Positions 46,189 to 54,731 of a stretch of 64,000 bases of DNA are shown here, piece by piece. The stretch covers positions 35,988 through 99,987 of the forward strand of contig JAWOCV010000117.1 of the NCBI GenBank assembly GCA_046483585.1, in the 5' to 3' direction. The position numbers were made by a program, and so were the translations under genes. The notes beneath the pieces are model-generated. The model was not told the origin of the DNA, ran no database searches, and was given only the letters and a program-made list of their open reading frames with translations. Within the stretch, counting starts at the first letter, position 1. The number at the start of each line of letters is the position of its first letter. This DNA is from Marinilabilia sp046483585. GTDB taxonomy: Bacteria > Bacteroidota > Bacteroidia > Bacteroidales > Marinilabiliaceae.

Positions 46189-46324
46189 CAATAGATCATT
46201 AGATTTTTAGATTTAAGATCTAAGATGATTCATATGTTACTGGTAATCTGTGTTTTAACATAAACATCTCTTCAGATTTAAACAATTGAAGAACAGGCAC
46301 TTAAAAAAGTTTAACGGACTATTG
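46189..46324 (-). mobile_element. R1 element between argG and argC
   Basis: Ends CAATAGATCATTAGATTTTT and AGTTTAACGGACTATTG, 136 bp. AAATA flanks both sides (46184-46188 and 46325-46329). This copy has no insertion and serves as the empty-site reference for R3 at 13253. Confidence 0.82.
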
Positions 46325-46336
46325 AAATAACAACAC

Positions 46337-47302
46337 ATGATAAAAGCAGGAATTGTAGGTGGAGCAGGTTATACAGCGGGCGAACTGGTACGCATTTTAC
46401 TGGAGCACCCGGCCGTTTCTATTGAATGGATCAACAGCAGCAGTCATGCAGGAGAGCCGGTGACCAGTGTTCATAGCGACCTCCTGGGTGATACGGATCT
46501 TACTTTTTCCCCGGAGGTGGAACCGGCGACAGTGGATGTCATCTTTCTTTGTATGGGACACGGTCGTTCGGAGACTTTCATGAAAGAGCATAATTTGCCT
46601 GATGGGCTAAAGGTTATCGATCTGAGCAATGATTTCAGACTTGACCGTTCTGCCCATTCCTTTGTTTATGGTCTGCCTGAAATGAACCGGTCCCCGGTTG
46701 CAACTTGCCGATATCTGGCCAATCCGGGTTGTTTTGCAACTGCCATCCAATTGGCTCTGCTTCCGTTGGCGGCCGGTCATTTGCTGAATGAGGTACACGT
46801 ACATGCTGTTACCGGGTCTACCGGCGCCGGACAAGCCCCTTCTGATACCACCCATTTCAGCTGGAGAGACGGAAATGCCTCTGTTTATAAAGCATTCCGG
46901 CATCAGCACCTGCACGAGATGAGAGAGACCATGCGTGAGTTGATGCCTGATTTTAACAAACCTTTCAATTTTGTCCCGATGCGGGGCAATTTTACGAGGG
47001 GAATTCTGGCTTCAGTGTATTTGGATTGCAAGCTTAGCCGGGAAGAGGCTGTAGAACTGTTTGAGGAATTTTACCAAAGCCATCCGTTTGTGACTGTTTC
47101 ACAAAAGCCTGTGGATGTGAAACAGGTGGTGAATACCAATAAGTGCTTATTGCATATAGAAAAACACGACAGCAAACTGCATGTAACCAGTGTCATCGAC
47201 AATCTGACCAAGGGAGCATCGGGGCAGGCTGTTCAGAATATGAATTTAATGTTTGGTTTGGACGAATCGGAGGGACTACGACTAAAGCCAGTGGCTTTTT
47301 GA
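46337..47302 (+). CDS. argC: N-acyl-gamma-glutamyl-phosphate reductase
   Basis: 321 aa. NADPH-dependent step of the ornithine branch. N-terminal Rossmann motif GIVGGAGYTAGELVRIL, catalytic Cys132 in LANPGCFATA, and HRHQHLHEM-like C-terminal histidines (FRHQHLHEM). The start is only 12 bp after the R1 element, so the element lies in the transcript leader if the gene is co-transcribed with argG. Confidence 0.97.
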   Translation: MIKAGIVGGAGYTAGELVRILLEHPAVSIEWINSSSHAGEPVTSVHSDLLGDTDLTFSPEVEPATVDVIFLCMGHGRSETFMKEHNLPDGLKVIDLSNDFRLDRSAHSFVYGLPEMNRSPVATCRYLANPGCFATAIQLALLPLAAGHLLNEVHVHAVTGSTGAGQAPSDTTHFSWRDGNASVYKAFRHQHLHEMRETMRELMPDFNKPFNFVPMRGNFTRGILASVYLDCKLSREEAVELFEEFYQSHPFVTVSQKPVDVKQVVNTNKCLLHIEKHDSKLHVTSVIDNLTKGASGQAVQNMNLMFGLDESEGLRLKPVAF

Positions 47303-47375
47303 GATAGATAAAGGGTTGTTTTTTACGGTTTAAATTTAGGTGTTCATTTTTTCAATCCCACACCCGCCGATTCTT

Positions 47376-47405
47376 TGCCGCTGCACTCAGGGATGTGCAG
47401 CGGCA
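47376..47405. other. Strong 11-bp hairpin between argC and argD
   Basis: TGCCGCTGCAC pairs perfectly with GTGCAGCGGCA around the 8-nt loop TCAGGGAT. It is not followed by a T run, so it is more likely an RNA stability or processing signal than a terminator. Confidence 0.6.
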
Positions 47406-47514
47406 TTTCCAGACCTTGTCTTTACAGGGGAATATTTTATTATACCAGCAATTACACGAGAGTGCCTAACAGGAGCGGATCCGTTGTTAAGGGTCGGCCA
47501 GAAAGAAACAAATA

Positions 47515-48642
47515 ATGGAGCTTTTTGACGTTTACCCATTGATGGACATTACGCCGGTATCGGCGCAAGGATGTTATATAACCGATAAAGGCGGAACGGA
47601 GTATCTCGATCTTTACGGAGGACATGCTGTTATTTCCATAGGTCATTCCCATCCCCATTACATCGGGCGTATTAAAGATCAGCTCGATCGAATCGGGTTT
47701 TATTCCAACTCGGTTGTCAATCCCTTGCAAGGCGAGCTGGCCCGAAAGTTGGGGGAAATGTCCGGTCTTGAGGATTACAGCCTGTTTTTGTGTAACAGCG
47801 GGGCCGAAGCTAATGAGAACGCTCTCAAACTTGCCTCTTTTGCCACCGGGAAAGGCAGGGTGATCGCTTTTAGTAAGGCTTTTCACGGGCGAACCTCGGC
47901 TGCTGTTGGGGTGACAGACAATGAAGACCTCCGTGCGGCGGTCAACCAGGGACAAAATGTTACCTTTTTGCCTCTCAACGATTCCGCTGCCGTGGAACGG
48001 GAACTTGCTGCCGGGGATGTTTGTGCCGTCATTATTGAAGGCATACAGGGCATCGCTGGTGTTCGTATCCCCGAAACATCGTTCCTGCGGGATCTGGAGA
48101 AATTATGTCAAAAGTACGATTGCAAATTTATTTTGGATGAAGTACAATCGGGATATGGGAGAAGTGGACATTTTTTCGCATTTCAGGAAGCTAATATTGA
48201 ACCGGATTTAATAACAACTGCCAAAGGCATGGCCAATGGTTTTCCCGTTGGCGGCGTATTGATCAGACCCGGTATAGAGCCCCGTCATGGTATGCTCGGG
48301 GCCACTTTCGGGGGAAATTACCTGGCCTGTGCAGCTGCACTTGCCGTATTGGAGGTCATGGAAGAAGAACAACTGATCGAAAATGCTCAAAAGACGGGAA
48401 ATTATTTGCTATCGGAGCTCAGGAAAATGGCTGGCATTAAGGAGGTGCGCGGCAAGGGCCTAATGATCGGTTTGGAATTTGATACTTCGGTAAATGCTTT
48501 GAGGTCAAAACTTTTGAGTGAAAAGCACATTTTCACCGGTGTTTCTGCCAGCAATATCATTCGGCTTTTACCACCTCTGTCGCTCACCACCCGGCAGGCC
48601 GGTGTTTTTCTTGAGGCTCTTAACAGCCTTTTGGCACCCTAA
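47515..48642 (+). CDS. argD: Acylornithine aminotransferase
   Basis: 375 aa, class III PLP aminotransferase. It converts N-acyl-glutamate semialdehyde to N-acylornithine. Seen: LCNSGAEANENALKLA, FILDEVQSGYGRSG, and the PLP lysine Lys237 in TTAKGMANGFPVGG. Slightly short compared with E. coli ArgD (about 400 aa), as is common in Bacteroidota. Confidence 0.96.
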   Translation: MELFDVYPLMDITPVSAQGCYITDKGGTEYLDLYGGHAVISIGHSHPHYIGRIKDQLDRIGFYSNSVVNPLQGELARKLGEMSGLEDYSLFLCNSGAEANENALKLASFATGKGRVIAFSKAFHGRTSAAVGVTDNEDLRAAVNQGQNVTFLPLNDSAAVERELAAGDVCAVIIEGIQGIAGVRIPETSFLRDLEKLCQKYDCKFILDEVQSGYGRSGHFFAFQEANIEPDLITTAKGMANGFPVGGVLIRPGIEPRHGMLGATFGGNYLACAAALAVLEVMEEEQLIENAQKTGNYLLSELRKMAGIKEVRGKGLMIGLEFDTSVNALRSKLLSEKHIFTGVSASNIIRLLPPLSLTTRQAGVFLEALNSLLAP

Positions 48643-48654
48643 ACCCCTTGAATT

Positions 48655-49251
48655 ATGGTTAAATCATACTGGAATGAAGAATGGAGAGAAATTCCTTTTG
48701 AAAAAGACGCCCTCCGCAAACGCTATGCTGTTTCCAATTATGGGCGCGTAATCAGTTTCTGTGCCGATGATATGAATGATGCGTCATTTGTTAAAGGCGG
48801 CACGCTTAAAGGGTACAAAACATTGCCGTTGAGGCCTTTCGGAAGATCCACGACGTTCTATGTGCACAAACTCGTGGCTGAGTGTTTTCTTGAGAAAACC
48901 AGCAGCGAACAGCGGTTTGTCATTCACCTTGATTACAATAAGAACAATAACTTTGTGGAAAATTTGCGCTGGGCCAATAAAGAAGAGATGTTTGAGCATC
49001 AGCAGGGTAATCCTGAGGTTATCCGGGCCCGCAAAAAAATGAAGTCGAAAAAATCATGCGAAGGTGCCAAACTGACCGATACCCAGGTCATGCATCTTAA
49101 AAAACGTTTGAGTGATCCGGAACGGAAGACCCGGCTGAAGATCATAGCCCGGCAGTTCGGCATCAGCGAAATTCAGCTTCACCGGATCAAACGTGGAGAG
49201 AACTGGGGGCATGTTGATATCGACGATCAGAAAATTGTCAAAGACAAATAA
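48655..49251 (+). CDS. NUMOD4/HNH endonuclease-like protein in the arginine operon
   Basis: 198 aa. Order: NUMOD4 motif (about 5-35, EEWREIPFEK...YAVSNYGRVISF), HNH_3-like core (about 65-115, VHKLVAECFL, FVIHLDYNKNNNFVENLRW), a linker, then a C-terminal helix-turn-helix (about 138-185, KLTDTQVMHLKKRL, IARQFGISEIQLHRIKRG). This is the layout of phage-type homing endonucleases, but here the gene sits between argD and proC with gaps of 12 and 14 bp and shows no intron or mobile flank. It may be a domesticated DNA-binding protein. Nuclease activity is uncertain, since the HNH metal residues are only partly recognisable. Confidence 0.85.
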   Translation: MVKSYWNEEWREIPFEKDALRKRYAVSNYGRVISFCADDMNDASFVKGGTLKGYKTLPLRPFGRSTTFYVHKLVAECFLEKTSSEQRFVIHLDYNKNNNFVENLRWANKEEMFEHQQGNPEVIRARKKMKSKKSCEGAKLTDTQVMHLKKRLSDPERKTRLKIIARQFGISEIQLHRIKRGENWGHVDIDDQKIVKDK

Positions 49252-49265
49252 AATATTATTCGAAA

Positions 49266-50072
49266 ATGGTCGACAAAATAGCAATTATAGGGGGCGGAAA
49301 TCTGGGAACCGCCATCGCCAAAGGGTTGGTCAATGCCAGTAAGCCCTTTCGGGGTGAAATGATGGTGACCCGGCGCCGTTTCCAGCTGATCCGACATCTC
49401 GAAAATGATGGCATTAAGATCGGACAGGATAATGTGGAAGCAGCCACCGGAGCCGGAATTGTAATTCTGGCTGTTAAGCCCTATCAGCTGGAAGAGGTTT
49501 TGACCGAAATCCAGCCCGTATTGAATAAGGACACCATTCTGATCTCACTCGCAGCTGGTGTTTCATCACAGGAGATATCTGAGATTACGGAGGGACGTAA
49601 AGGCATATTCCGGGCCATGCCCAATACAGCTGTTTCCATTGGCGAGTCCATGACCTGTGTGTCTTCCTATAAAGCAACAGAGCAGCAGGATGGTCTGGTC
49701 AGGGAACTTTTCGAGCCGGTGGGGGAAGTGCAATTTATCCCCGAAGAACTGATGGCATCAGCTACTGTTCTGGCTGCCTGTGGCATTGCGTTTGCCCTGC
49801 GATTTATCCGGGCTGCTACCCAGGGTGGCGTTGAAATTGGCTTTGGCTCGGATCTGGCTCTGAAAATTGCTTCTCAAACAGTGAAGGGAGCTGCCGAACT
49901 TCTCATACAGGATCAAACTCACCCCGAAGAGGAGATTGATAAAGTGACCACTCCCCGGGGCATTACCATTTCAGGACTTAATGAAATGGAGCACCAGGGA
50001 TTCAGCTCTTCTTTGATCAAAGGATTGATCGCATCATTTGAGAAAATTGAAAACGGAAGTAAGAAGCGGTGA
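49266..50072 (+). CDS. proC: Pyrroline-5-carboxylate reductase
   Basis: 268 aa. Last step of proline synthesis with NAD(P)H. Rossmann start KIAIIGGGNLGTAIAKGL, then VILAVKPYQLEEVL, FRAMPNTAVSIGESMT and the C-terminal signature VTTPRGITISGLNEME (P-G-G/T-T-like region, here PRGITISGL). It overlaps proB by 4 bp (GTGA). Confidence 0.95.
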   Translation: MVDKIAIIGGGNLGTAIAKGLVNASKPFRGEMMVTRRRFQLIRHLENDGIKIGQDNVEAATGAGIVILAVKPYQLEEVLTEIQPVLNKDTILISLAAGVSSQEISEITEGRKGIFRAMPNTAVSIGESMTCVSSYKATEQQDGLVRELFEPVGEVQFIPEELMASATVLAACGIAFALRFIRAATQGGVEIGFGSDLALKIASQTVKGAAELLIQDQTHPEEEIDKVTTPRGITISGLNEMEHQGFSSSLIKGLIASFEKIENGSKKR

Positions 50073-51175
50073 AAAATACTGATAATTTGTACTATAAGTC
50101 GGTAACCGTCAAAGTCGGCTCAAATGTGCTGACACGGTCCGATGGGATGCTGGACTATCAACGGATAGAACATCTTACAAACCAGATTGCCGATTTGCAT
50201 AAACGCGGGGTTCGTGTTATCTTGGTATCTTCCGGAGCTGTGGCTGCAGGCCGCAGTATGGTAAAGGATTTACCATCGAAAGATCCCGTGTCGCAACGAC
50301 AATTGCTTTCGTCTGTGGGACAGGTGAAACTGGTCAATCTTTATTCGGAACTGTTCGATAAACAGGGAATTACCTGCGCCCAGGTTTTGGTGACCAAGCA
50401 GGATTTCAGTACCCGGGAGCACTACCTTAATATGAAAAACTGCTTGTCGGTGTTGCTCGAAAACGATATTATTCCGGTGATCAATGAAAACGATGCCGTA
50501 TCGGTGACCGCCCTGATGTTCACCGATAATGACGAGCTGGCCGGTATGGTATCCTCTATGATGAATACCGGGGCTTTGTTCGTATTAAGCAATGTTGATG
50601 GCATATATACAGGTATTCCCGGATCCGAAGGCGCCGAGTTGGTGCCGGTTATCGGGGAGGATCAGAAACAGTTGGAGGATTACATATCTGCAACACAGAG
50701 CAATTTTGGGAGAGGCGGCATGCTCACCAAGTGCCGGGTGGCTCAAAAAACTGCAGCATCGGGAACCGCGGTGCATATTGCCAACGGAACGCGGGAAAAT
50801 GTAATTACCACCCTTGCTGAAGCCCCCGAAAGCCTTAATCACACCAGGTTTGTGACCAGTGGTCCCCGGCCTGCCATCAAAAAGTGGATGGCTTATTCTG
50901 AAGGATTTGCCAAAGCCGAGGTAGTGGTCAACAGTGGCGCCAAATCTGCATTGACCGGACCCAAAGCCAGAAGTTTATTGCTGGCAGGGGTGGTCAGGAT
51001 AAAAGGCGATTTTAAAAAGGGTGATCTTCTTCGGATACGGGATGAGGAAGGACATCTTATCGGGATTGGACGGGCTCAGTACGAACGGTCTGTGGCTGAC
51101 CGGCATTTGCATGATGCCCGTTACCGCCCGCTGATTCACTACGATTATTTGTTTATTTATCCCAATGCCGTTTAA
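50069..51175 (+). CDS. proB: Glutamate 5-kinase
   Basis: 368 aa. GTG start within the GTGA overlap with proC, indicating translational coupling. Amino-acid kinase domain (about 1-260): TVKVGSNVLTRSDG, VILVSSGAVAAGR, NENDAVSV, FGRGGMLTKCRVA; C-terminal PUA domain (about 280-365), present in long-form ProB. It catalyses the first, feedback-controlled step of proline synthesis. Confidence 0.96.
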   Translation: MKNTDNLYYKSVTVKVGSNVLTRSDGMLDYQRIEHLTNQIADLHKRGVRVILVSSGAVAAGRSMVKDLPSKDPVSQRQLLSSVGQVKLVNLYSELFDKQGITCAQVLVTKQDFSTREHYLNMKNCLSVLLENDIIPVINENDAVSVTALMFTDNDELAGMVSSMMNTGALFVLSNVDGIYTGIPGSEGAELVPVIGEDQKQLEDYISATQSNFGRGGMLTKCRVAQKTAASGTAVHIANGTRENVITTLAEAPESLNHTRFVTSGPRPAIKKWMAYSEGFAKAEVVVNSGAKSALTGPKARSLLLAGVVRIKGDFKKGDLLRIRDEEGHLIGIGRAQYERSVADRHLHDARYRPLIHYDYLFIYPNAV

Positions 51176-51206
51176 AAAGGACGGAAAAGGATTAAAATAT
51201 TTACCT

Positions 51207-52454
51207 ATGACCAACCAGGATCAATTGAAACTTGCACAGGAAGCTGCTTCTGTTATGGTGCGGCTACGTGATGCACAGATCAGGAATGTTCTCATGGATT
51301 TGGCCGATGACATTATGGCCCAGGCCGATCTTTTGCTGAGCGCCAATAAAAAGGACCTGGAGCAAATGCCTGAAACCGACCCCCGTTATGACCGGCTTAT
51401 GTTGACCCATGACCGTCTCGAAGGCATTGCTTCGGACATGCGCTCTGTGGCAGAAATGGAATCACCGCTGGGAAATCTTCTTGAAAAACGGTCGATGCCA
51501 TCGGGTCTTCACCTGAGAAAGACAACCGTGCCTCTTGGCGTGGTAGGGGTGATATATGAAGCCAGGCCCAACGTCACTTTTGACGTGTTTTCCCTTTGTT
51601 TTAAGTCGGGTAACGTGTCGGTGCTCAAAGGGGGCCAGGATGCGTGGTACTCAAATCTTGCCGCCGTGGAGATCATCCGCGAATGTCTGGCGACTCATTC
51701 TATCTCGTCAGAGGTTGTACAGTTGCTGCCTCCCGACAGGGAAGCCGCCCATGATCTCATGCAGGCCGACGGTTACGTGGATATGCTCATTCCGAGAGGA
51801 TCGCAGGGATTGATTGACTCCGTCCGGGAAGGATCTAAAGTACCTGTTATTGAAACGGGTGCCGGGATCGTGCATACTTATTATGATGCCTCCGGCGATA
51901 TGGAAAAGGGCAAGCGGGTGGTTTTTAATGCCAAAACCCGCAGGGTGAGTGTCTGTAATGCGCTTGATTGTCTTGTGATCCATGCCCGCCGGTTGAATGA
52001 CCTTCCTGAACTGGTGGCTGCCATGGCTGTTAAAAATGTGGTCATAGAAGCCGACAAGCCGGCCTACGGTAAACTGAAAGGGCATTATCCCGAAGGATTA
52101 CTGAAAATGGCCGATGAGGGATCTTTCGGGACCGAGTTTTTATCCTACCGGATGGCTGTCAAAACCGTGGAGAGCCTGGAAGAGGCCCTGGCTCACATTG
52201 GGCGTTACAGCTCAAAACACAGTGAAGCCATCATCGCTGAGGATGACCATACCATTAGCCGGTTTTTCAATGAGGTGGATGCCGCCGCCGTTTATGCCAA
52301 TACTTCTACCGCTTTCACCGACGGGGCCCAATTTGGTCTGGGGGCCGAGATCGGCATCAGCACCCAAAAGTTGCATGCCCGGGGACCTATGGGACTGAAA
52401 GAACTTACCAGCTATAAATGGCTGATTGAAAGTGACGGGGTGGCCCGTCCATAA
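51207..52454 (+). CDS. proA: Gamma-glutamyl phosphate reductase
   Basis: 415 aa from MTNQDQLKLAQ at 51207; an upstream ATG at 51165 lies inside proB. Aldehyde-dehydrogenase-like enzyme reducing gamma-glutamyl phosphate. Seen: TVPLGVVGVIYEARPNVT, KGGQDAWYSN, the catalytic Cys in RRVSVCNALDCLV, and FGLGAEIGISTQKLHARGPMGL. Last of the three proline genes in order C-B-A. Confidence 0.97.
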   Translation: MTNQDQLKLAQEAASVMVRLRDAQIRNVLMDLADDIMAQADLLLSANKKDLEQMPETDPRYDRLMLTHDRLEGIASDMRSVAEMESPLGNLLEKRSMPSGLHLRKTTVPLGVVGVIYEARPNVTFDVFSLCFKSGNVSVLKGGQDAWYSNLAAVEIIRECLATHSISSEVVQLLPPDREAAHDLMQADGYVDMLIPRGSQGLIDSVREGSKVPVIETGAGIVHTYYDASGDMEKGKRVVFNAKTRRVSVCNALDCLVIHARRLNDLPELVAAMAVKNVVIEADKPAYGKLKGHYPEGLLKMADEGSFGTEFLSYRMAVKTVESLEEALAHIGRYSSKHSEAIIAEDDHTISRFFNEVDAAAVYANTSTAFTDGAQFGLGAEIGISTQKLHARGPMGLKELTSYKWLIESDGVARP

Positions 52455-52552
52455 AGATGAGGAAAAAGAGATGAGAGTCCTCCGGAAAGTTCTGCTCTGT
52501 TCAGACCGGGCAATTTGAATTAACGGGAAAATATTTATCTGGTCTGATACAG

Positions 52553-52778
52553 CAATAGTCCGTTAAACTTTTTCAAAAGACTGATTTTTAGTCATTAAAA
52601 AAATACGCTTGATTTTGCTAAAATGCAGGTTATTAATGTTATACGATTCATCTTAAATCTTACCTGCCTGCCGTTTTTAATATTAGTAACCAGTCATTTA
52701 AACGAATATTTTTTTAGATAATGCATTGAATTCTTCTTAAGCAGTTAGGCAGGTATCTAAAAATCTAACGGTCTATTG
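52553..52778 (+). mobile_element. R1 element with 6-bp TSD, carrying an R2 insertion
   Basis: Starts CAATAGTCCGTTAAACTTTT, ends AATCTAACGGTCTATTG. ATACAG flanks both sides (52547-52552, 52779-52784). Minus the 91-bp R2 unit it is exactly 135 bp, and the join reads ATCTTAAATCTTATATCTAA as in the intact copy at 54732. Confidence 0.88.
52663..52753 (+). repeat. R2 unit, 91 bp, diverged interior
   Basis: Begins CCTGCCTGCCGTTTTT and ends AGTTAGGCAGG. Same length and same insertion point in R1 as the unit at 18371, although the internal sequence is mostly different. Confidence 0.82.
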
Positions 52779-52805
52779 ATACAGTTAACCATCAAAATAA
52801 AAACA

Positions 52806-53759
52806 ATGAAGCAATTTCTGACACCTACCGATATCGGTGATATTCAGCAGGCCCTGAAAGACGCGGCCAATGTGAAGAAAGCCCCCTTTGCCGACCAGCA
52901 GCTGGGACGAAACAAAACCGCGGTGCTGGTTTTTTTCAATTCGAGCCTTCGGACGCGCCTCAGTACGCAGAAAGCGGCTGCCAATCTGGGAATGAATGTG
53001 ATCGTTCTTGATGTGAACAAGGATAGCTGGAAGCTGGAAACCGAATTTGGTGTGGTCATGGACGGAGACAAGCCTGAACACATTCGGGAAGCGGTGCCTG
53101 TTATCGGACAATACTGCGACATTATAGCTGTTCGCTCTTTTGCTACTTTCGAGGATAAAGAAGCCGATTACAGTGAGAATATTCTTAACCAGTTCATTCA
53201 ATTTTCCGGTCGTCCGGTTATTAGTATGGAGTCAGCCACCCGGCATCCGCTCCAGGCATTTGCCGATCTCATTACCATTGAGGAGCATCGCCCTGTTGCC
53301 CGTCCTAAGGTAGTCCTGACCTGGGCCCCCCATCCCAAAGCTTTGCCCCAGGCGGTTCCCAACTCTTTTGTGGAGTGGATGAAAGTGGCCGATGTGGAGT
53401 TGACCGTGACCCATCCTGAGGGATACGAACTGGCACCGGAATTCATGGAAGGGGTGCATGTGGAGTACGATCAAAGGAAAGCTTTTGAAGGAGCCGACTT
53501 TATTTACGCCAAAAGCTGGGCCAGTTTTTCAGACTATGGCAAAGTGCTTTCTACCGACCGCAGCTGGACGGTAGATGAAGAGAAGATGGCCCTGACCAAT
53601 CAGGCCAAATTTATGCATTGCCTGCCTGTACGCCGTAATATGATCGTCAGTGACGGGGTTATCGATAGCCCCGAATCCCTGGTGATACCAGAAGCAGCCA
53701 ATCGGGTTGTGTCGGCCCAGACTGTATTGAAACGGATGCTCGAGTCATTGGAAGAGTAA
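52806..53759 (+). CDS. argF': N-succinylornithine carbamoyltransferase (ArgF')
   Basis: 317 aa from MKQFLTPTDIGD at 52806; an upstream in-frame ATG at 52776 overlaps the R1 end. It carbamoylates an N-acylornithine. Carbamoyl-phosphate loop NSSLRTRLSTQ (S-x-R-T-R), ATRHPLQAFAD, and FMHCLPVRRNMIVSDGV. Pro90 in VMDGDKPEH is at the position that in Bacteroides fragilis selects succinylornithine, where acetylornithine enzymes have Glu. It therefore probably uses succinylornithine. Confidence 0.95.
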   Translation: MKQFLTPTDIGDIQQALKDAANVKKAPFADQQLGRNKTAVLVFFNSSLRTRLSTQKAAANLGMNVIVLDVNKDSWKLETEFGVVMDGDKPEHIREAVPVIGQYCDIIAVRSFATFEDKEADYSENILNQFIQFSGRPVISMESATRHPLQAFADLITIEEHRPVARPKVVLTWAPHPKALPQAVPNSFVEWMKVADVELTVTHPEGYELAPEFMEGVHVEYDQRKAFEGADFIYAKSWASFSDYGKVLSTDRSWTVDEEKMALTNQAKFMHCLPVRRNMIVSDGVIDSPESLVIPEAANRVVSAQTVLKRMLESLEE

Positions 53760-53769
53760 ATTTTTGAAC

Positions 53770-54546
53770 ATGGATCAACAACTGACAATTGTAAAAGTTG
53801 GCGGGAAAGTGCTTGAGGACCCAGCCTCCCTTCAGAGTTTTCTGGATGATTTTTCGGTACTCCCCGGTGCCAAACTGCTTGTGCATGGTGGCGGACGTTC
53901 GGCCACGAGTATGGCTGACCGAATGGGAGTGGAAACCAAAATGGTTGACGGGCGTCGTATCACCAGTAGCGATATGCTTGAGGTGGTCACGATGGTTTAT
54001 GGCGGCCTGGTCAACAAAAAGGTGGTGGCCGAGCTTCAAGCCAGGGATATCAATGCCTTAGGACTAACAGGTGCCGATCTGGACCTGGTGAGGGCACGGA
54101 AGCGTACCGGTACCGAAATTGATTACGGCTTCGTCGGAGATGTGGATGAGGTTCACCCCAAAGTGTTACTCAATCTGGTGAAGCAGGGAGTGGTTCCGGT
54201 TGTGGCTCCGCTGTCCCACGATGGTAAAGGACAGTTGCTGAATACCAATGCCGATACCATGGCTTCTTCCCTGGCAGTCGCTGTTGCCGGTACTTTCGAC
54301 ACAAAGCTGGTTTTCTGTTTCGACAAACCCGGTGTACTGATTAATCCCGATGATGACAATTCCGTCATTCCTTTTCTGAACCGGGAACTTTTCAATATGT
54401 ACCGCGAGGAGGGCATTATTGGCGAGGGAATGATCCCCAAGTTGGACAATGGGTTTGATTCTTTGCAACAAGGGGTGCTTGAAGTGGTCATAACCAATGT
54501 GGAAGGACTTTCAATTCCCGGGCGGGGAACGACTCTGGGCGAGTAG
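53770..54546 (+). CDS. argB: N-acylglutamate kinase
   Basis: 258 aa from ATG at 53770; TTG at 53764 is possible. Amino-acid kinase fold: IVKVGGKVLED, LLVHGGGRSAT, MVDGRRITSSDMLEVV, LNTNADTMAS, GMIPKLDNGFDSL. It lacks the N-terminal helix found in arginine-inhibited kinases, so feedback control probably acts elsewhere (on the first acyltransferase or through ArgR). It follows argF' by 10 bp. Confidence 0.96.
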   Translation: MDQQLTIVKVGGKVLEDPASLQSFLDDFSVLPGAKLLVHGGGRSATSMADRMGVETKMVDGRRITSSDMLEVVTMVYGGLVNKKVVAELQARDINALGLTGADLDLVRARKRTGTEIDYGFVGDVDEVHPKVLLNLVKQGVVPVVAPLSHDGKGQLLNTNADTMASSLAVAVAGTFDTKLVFCFDKPGVLINPDDDNSVIPFLNRELFNMYREEGIIGEGMIPKLDNGFDSLQQGVLEVVITNVEGLSIPGRGTTLGE

Positions 54547-54589
54547 ATTCCTTTTAATCCCGTTTTTATTTTCCCACGACTCCTTATAT

Positions 54590-54725
54590 CAATGGTCCGT
54601 TAAACTTTTGTAATGCCTTGTAATTCAATTGTTTAAAATTCCGGGGTTTCTCAGGTTAAATCACAGTATATCAGTGTTGTAAGAATTTTCTTACATCTTA
54701 CATCTAATAATCTAACGTTTTATTG
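54590..54725 (+). mobile_element. R1 element, first of a tandem pair
   Basis: Starts CAATGGTCCGTTAAACTTTT, ends AATCTAACGTTTTATTG, 136 bp, uninterrupted. It is the empty-site reference for the R2 insertion at 18371. No clear target duplication. Confidence 0.8.
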
Positions 54726-54731
54726 TAATCT

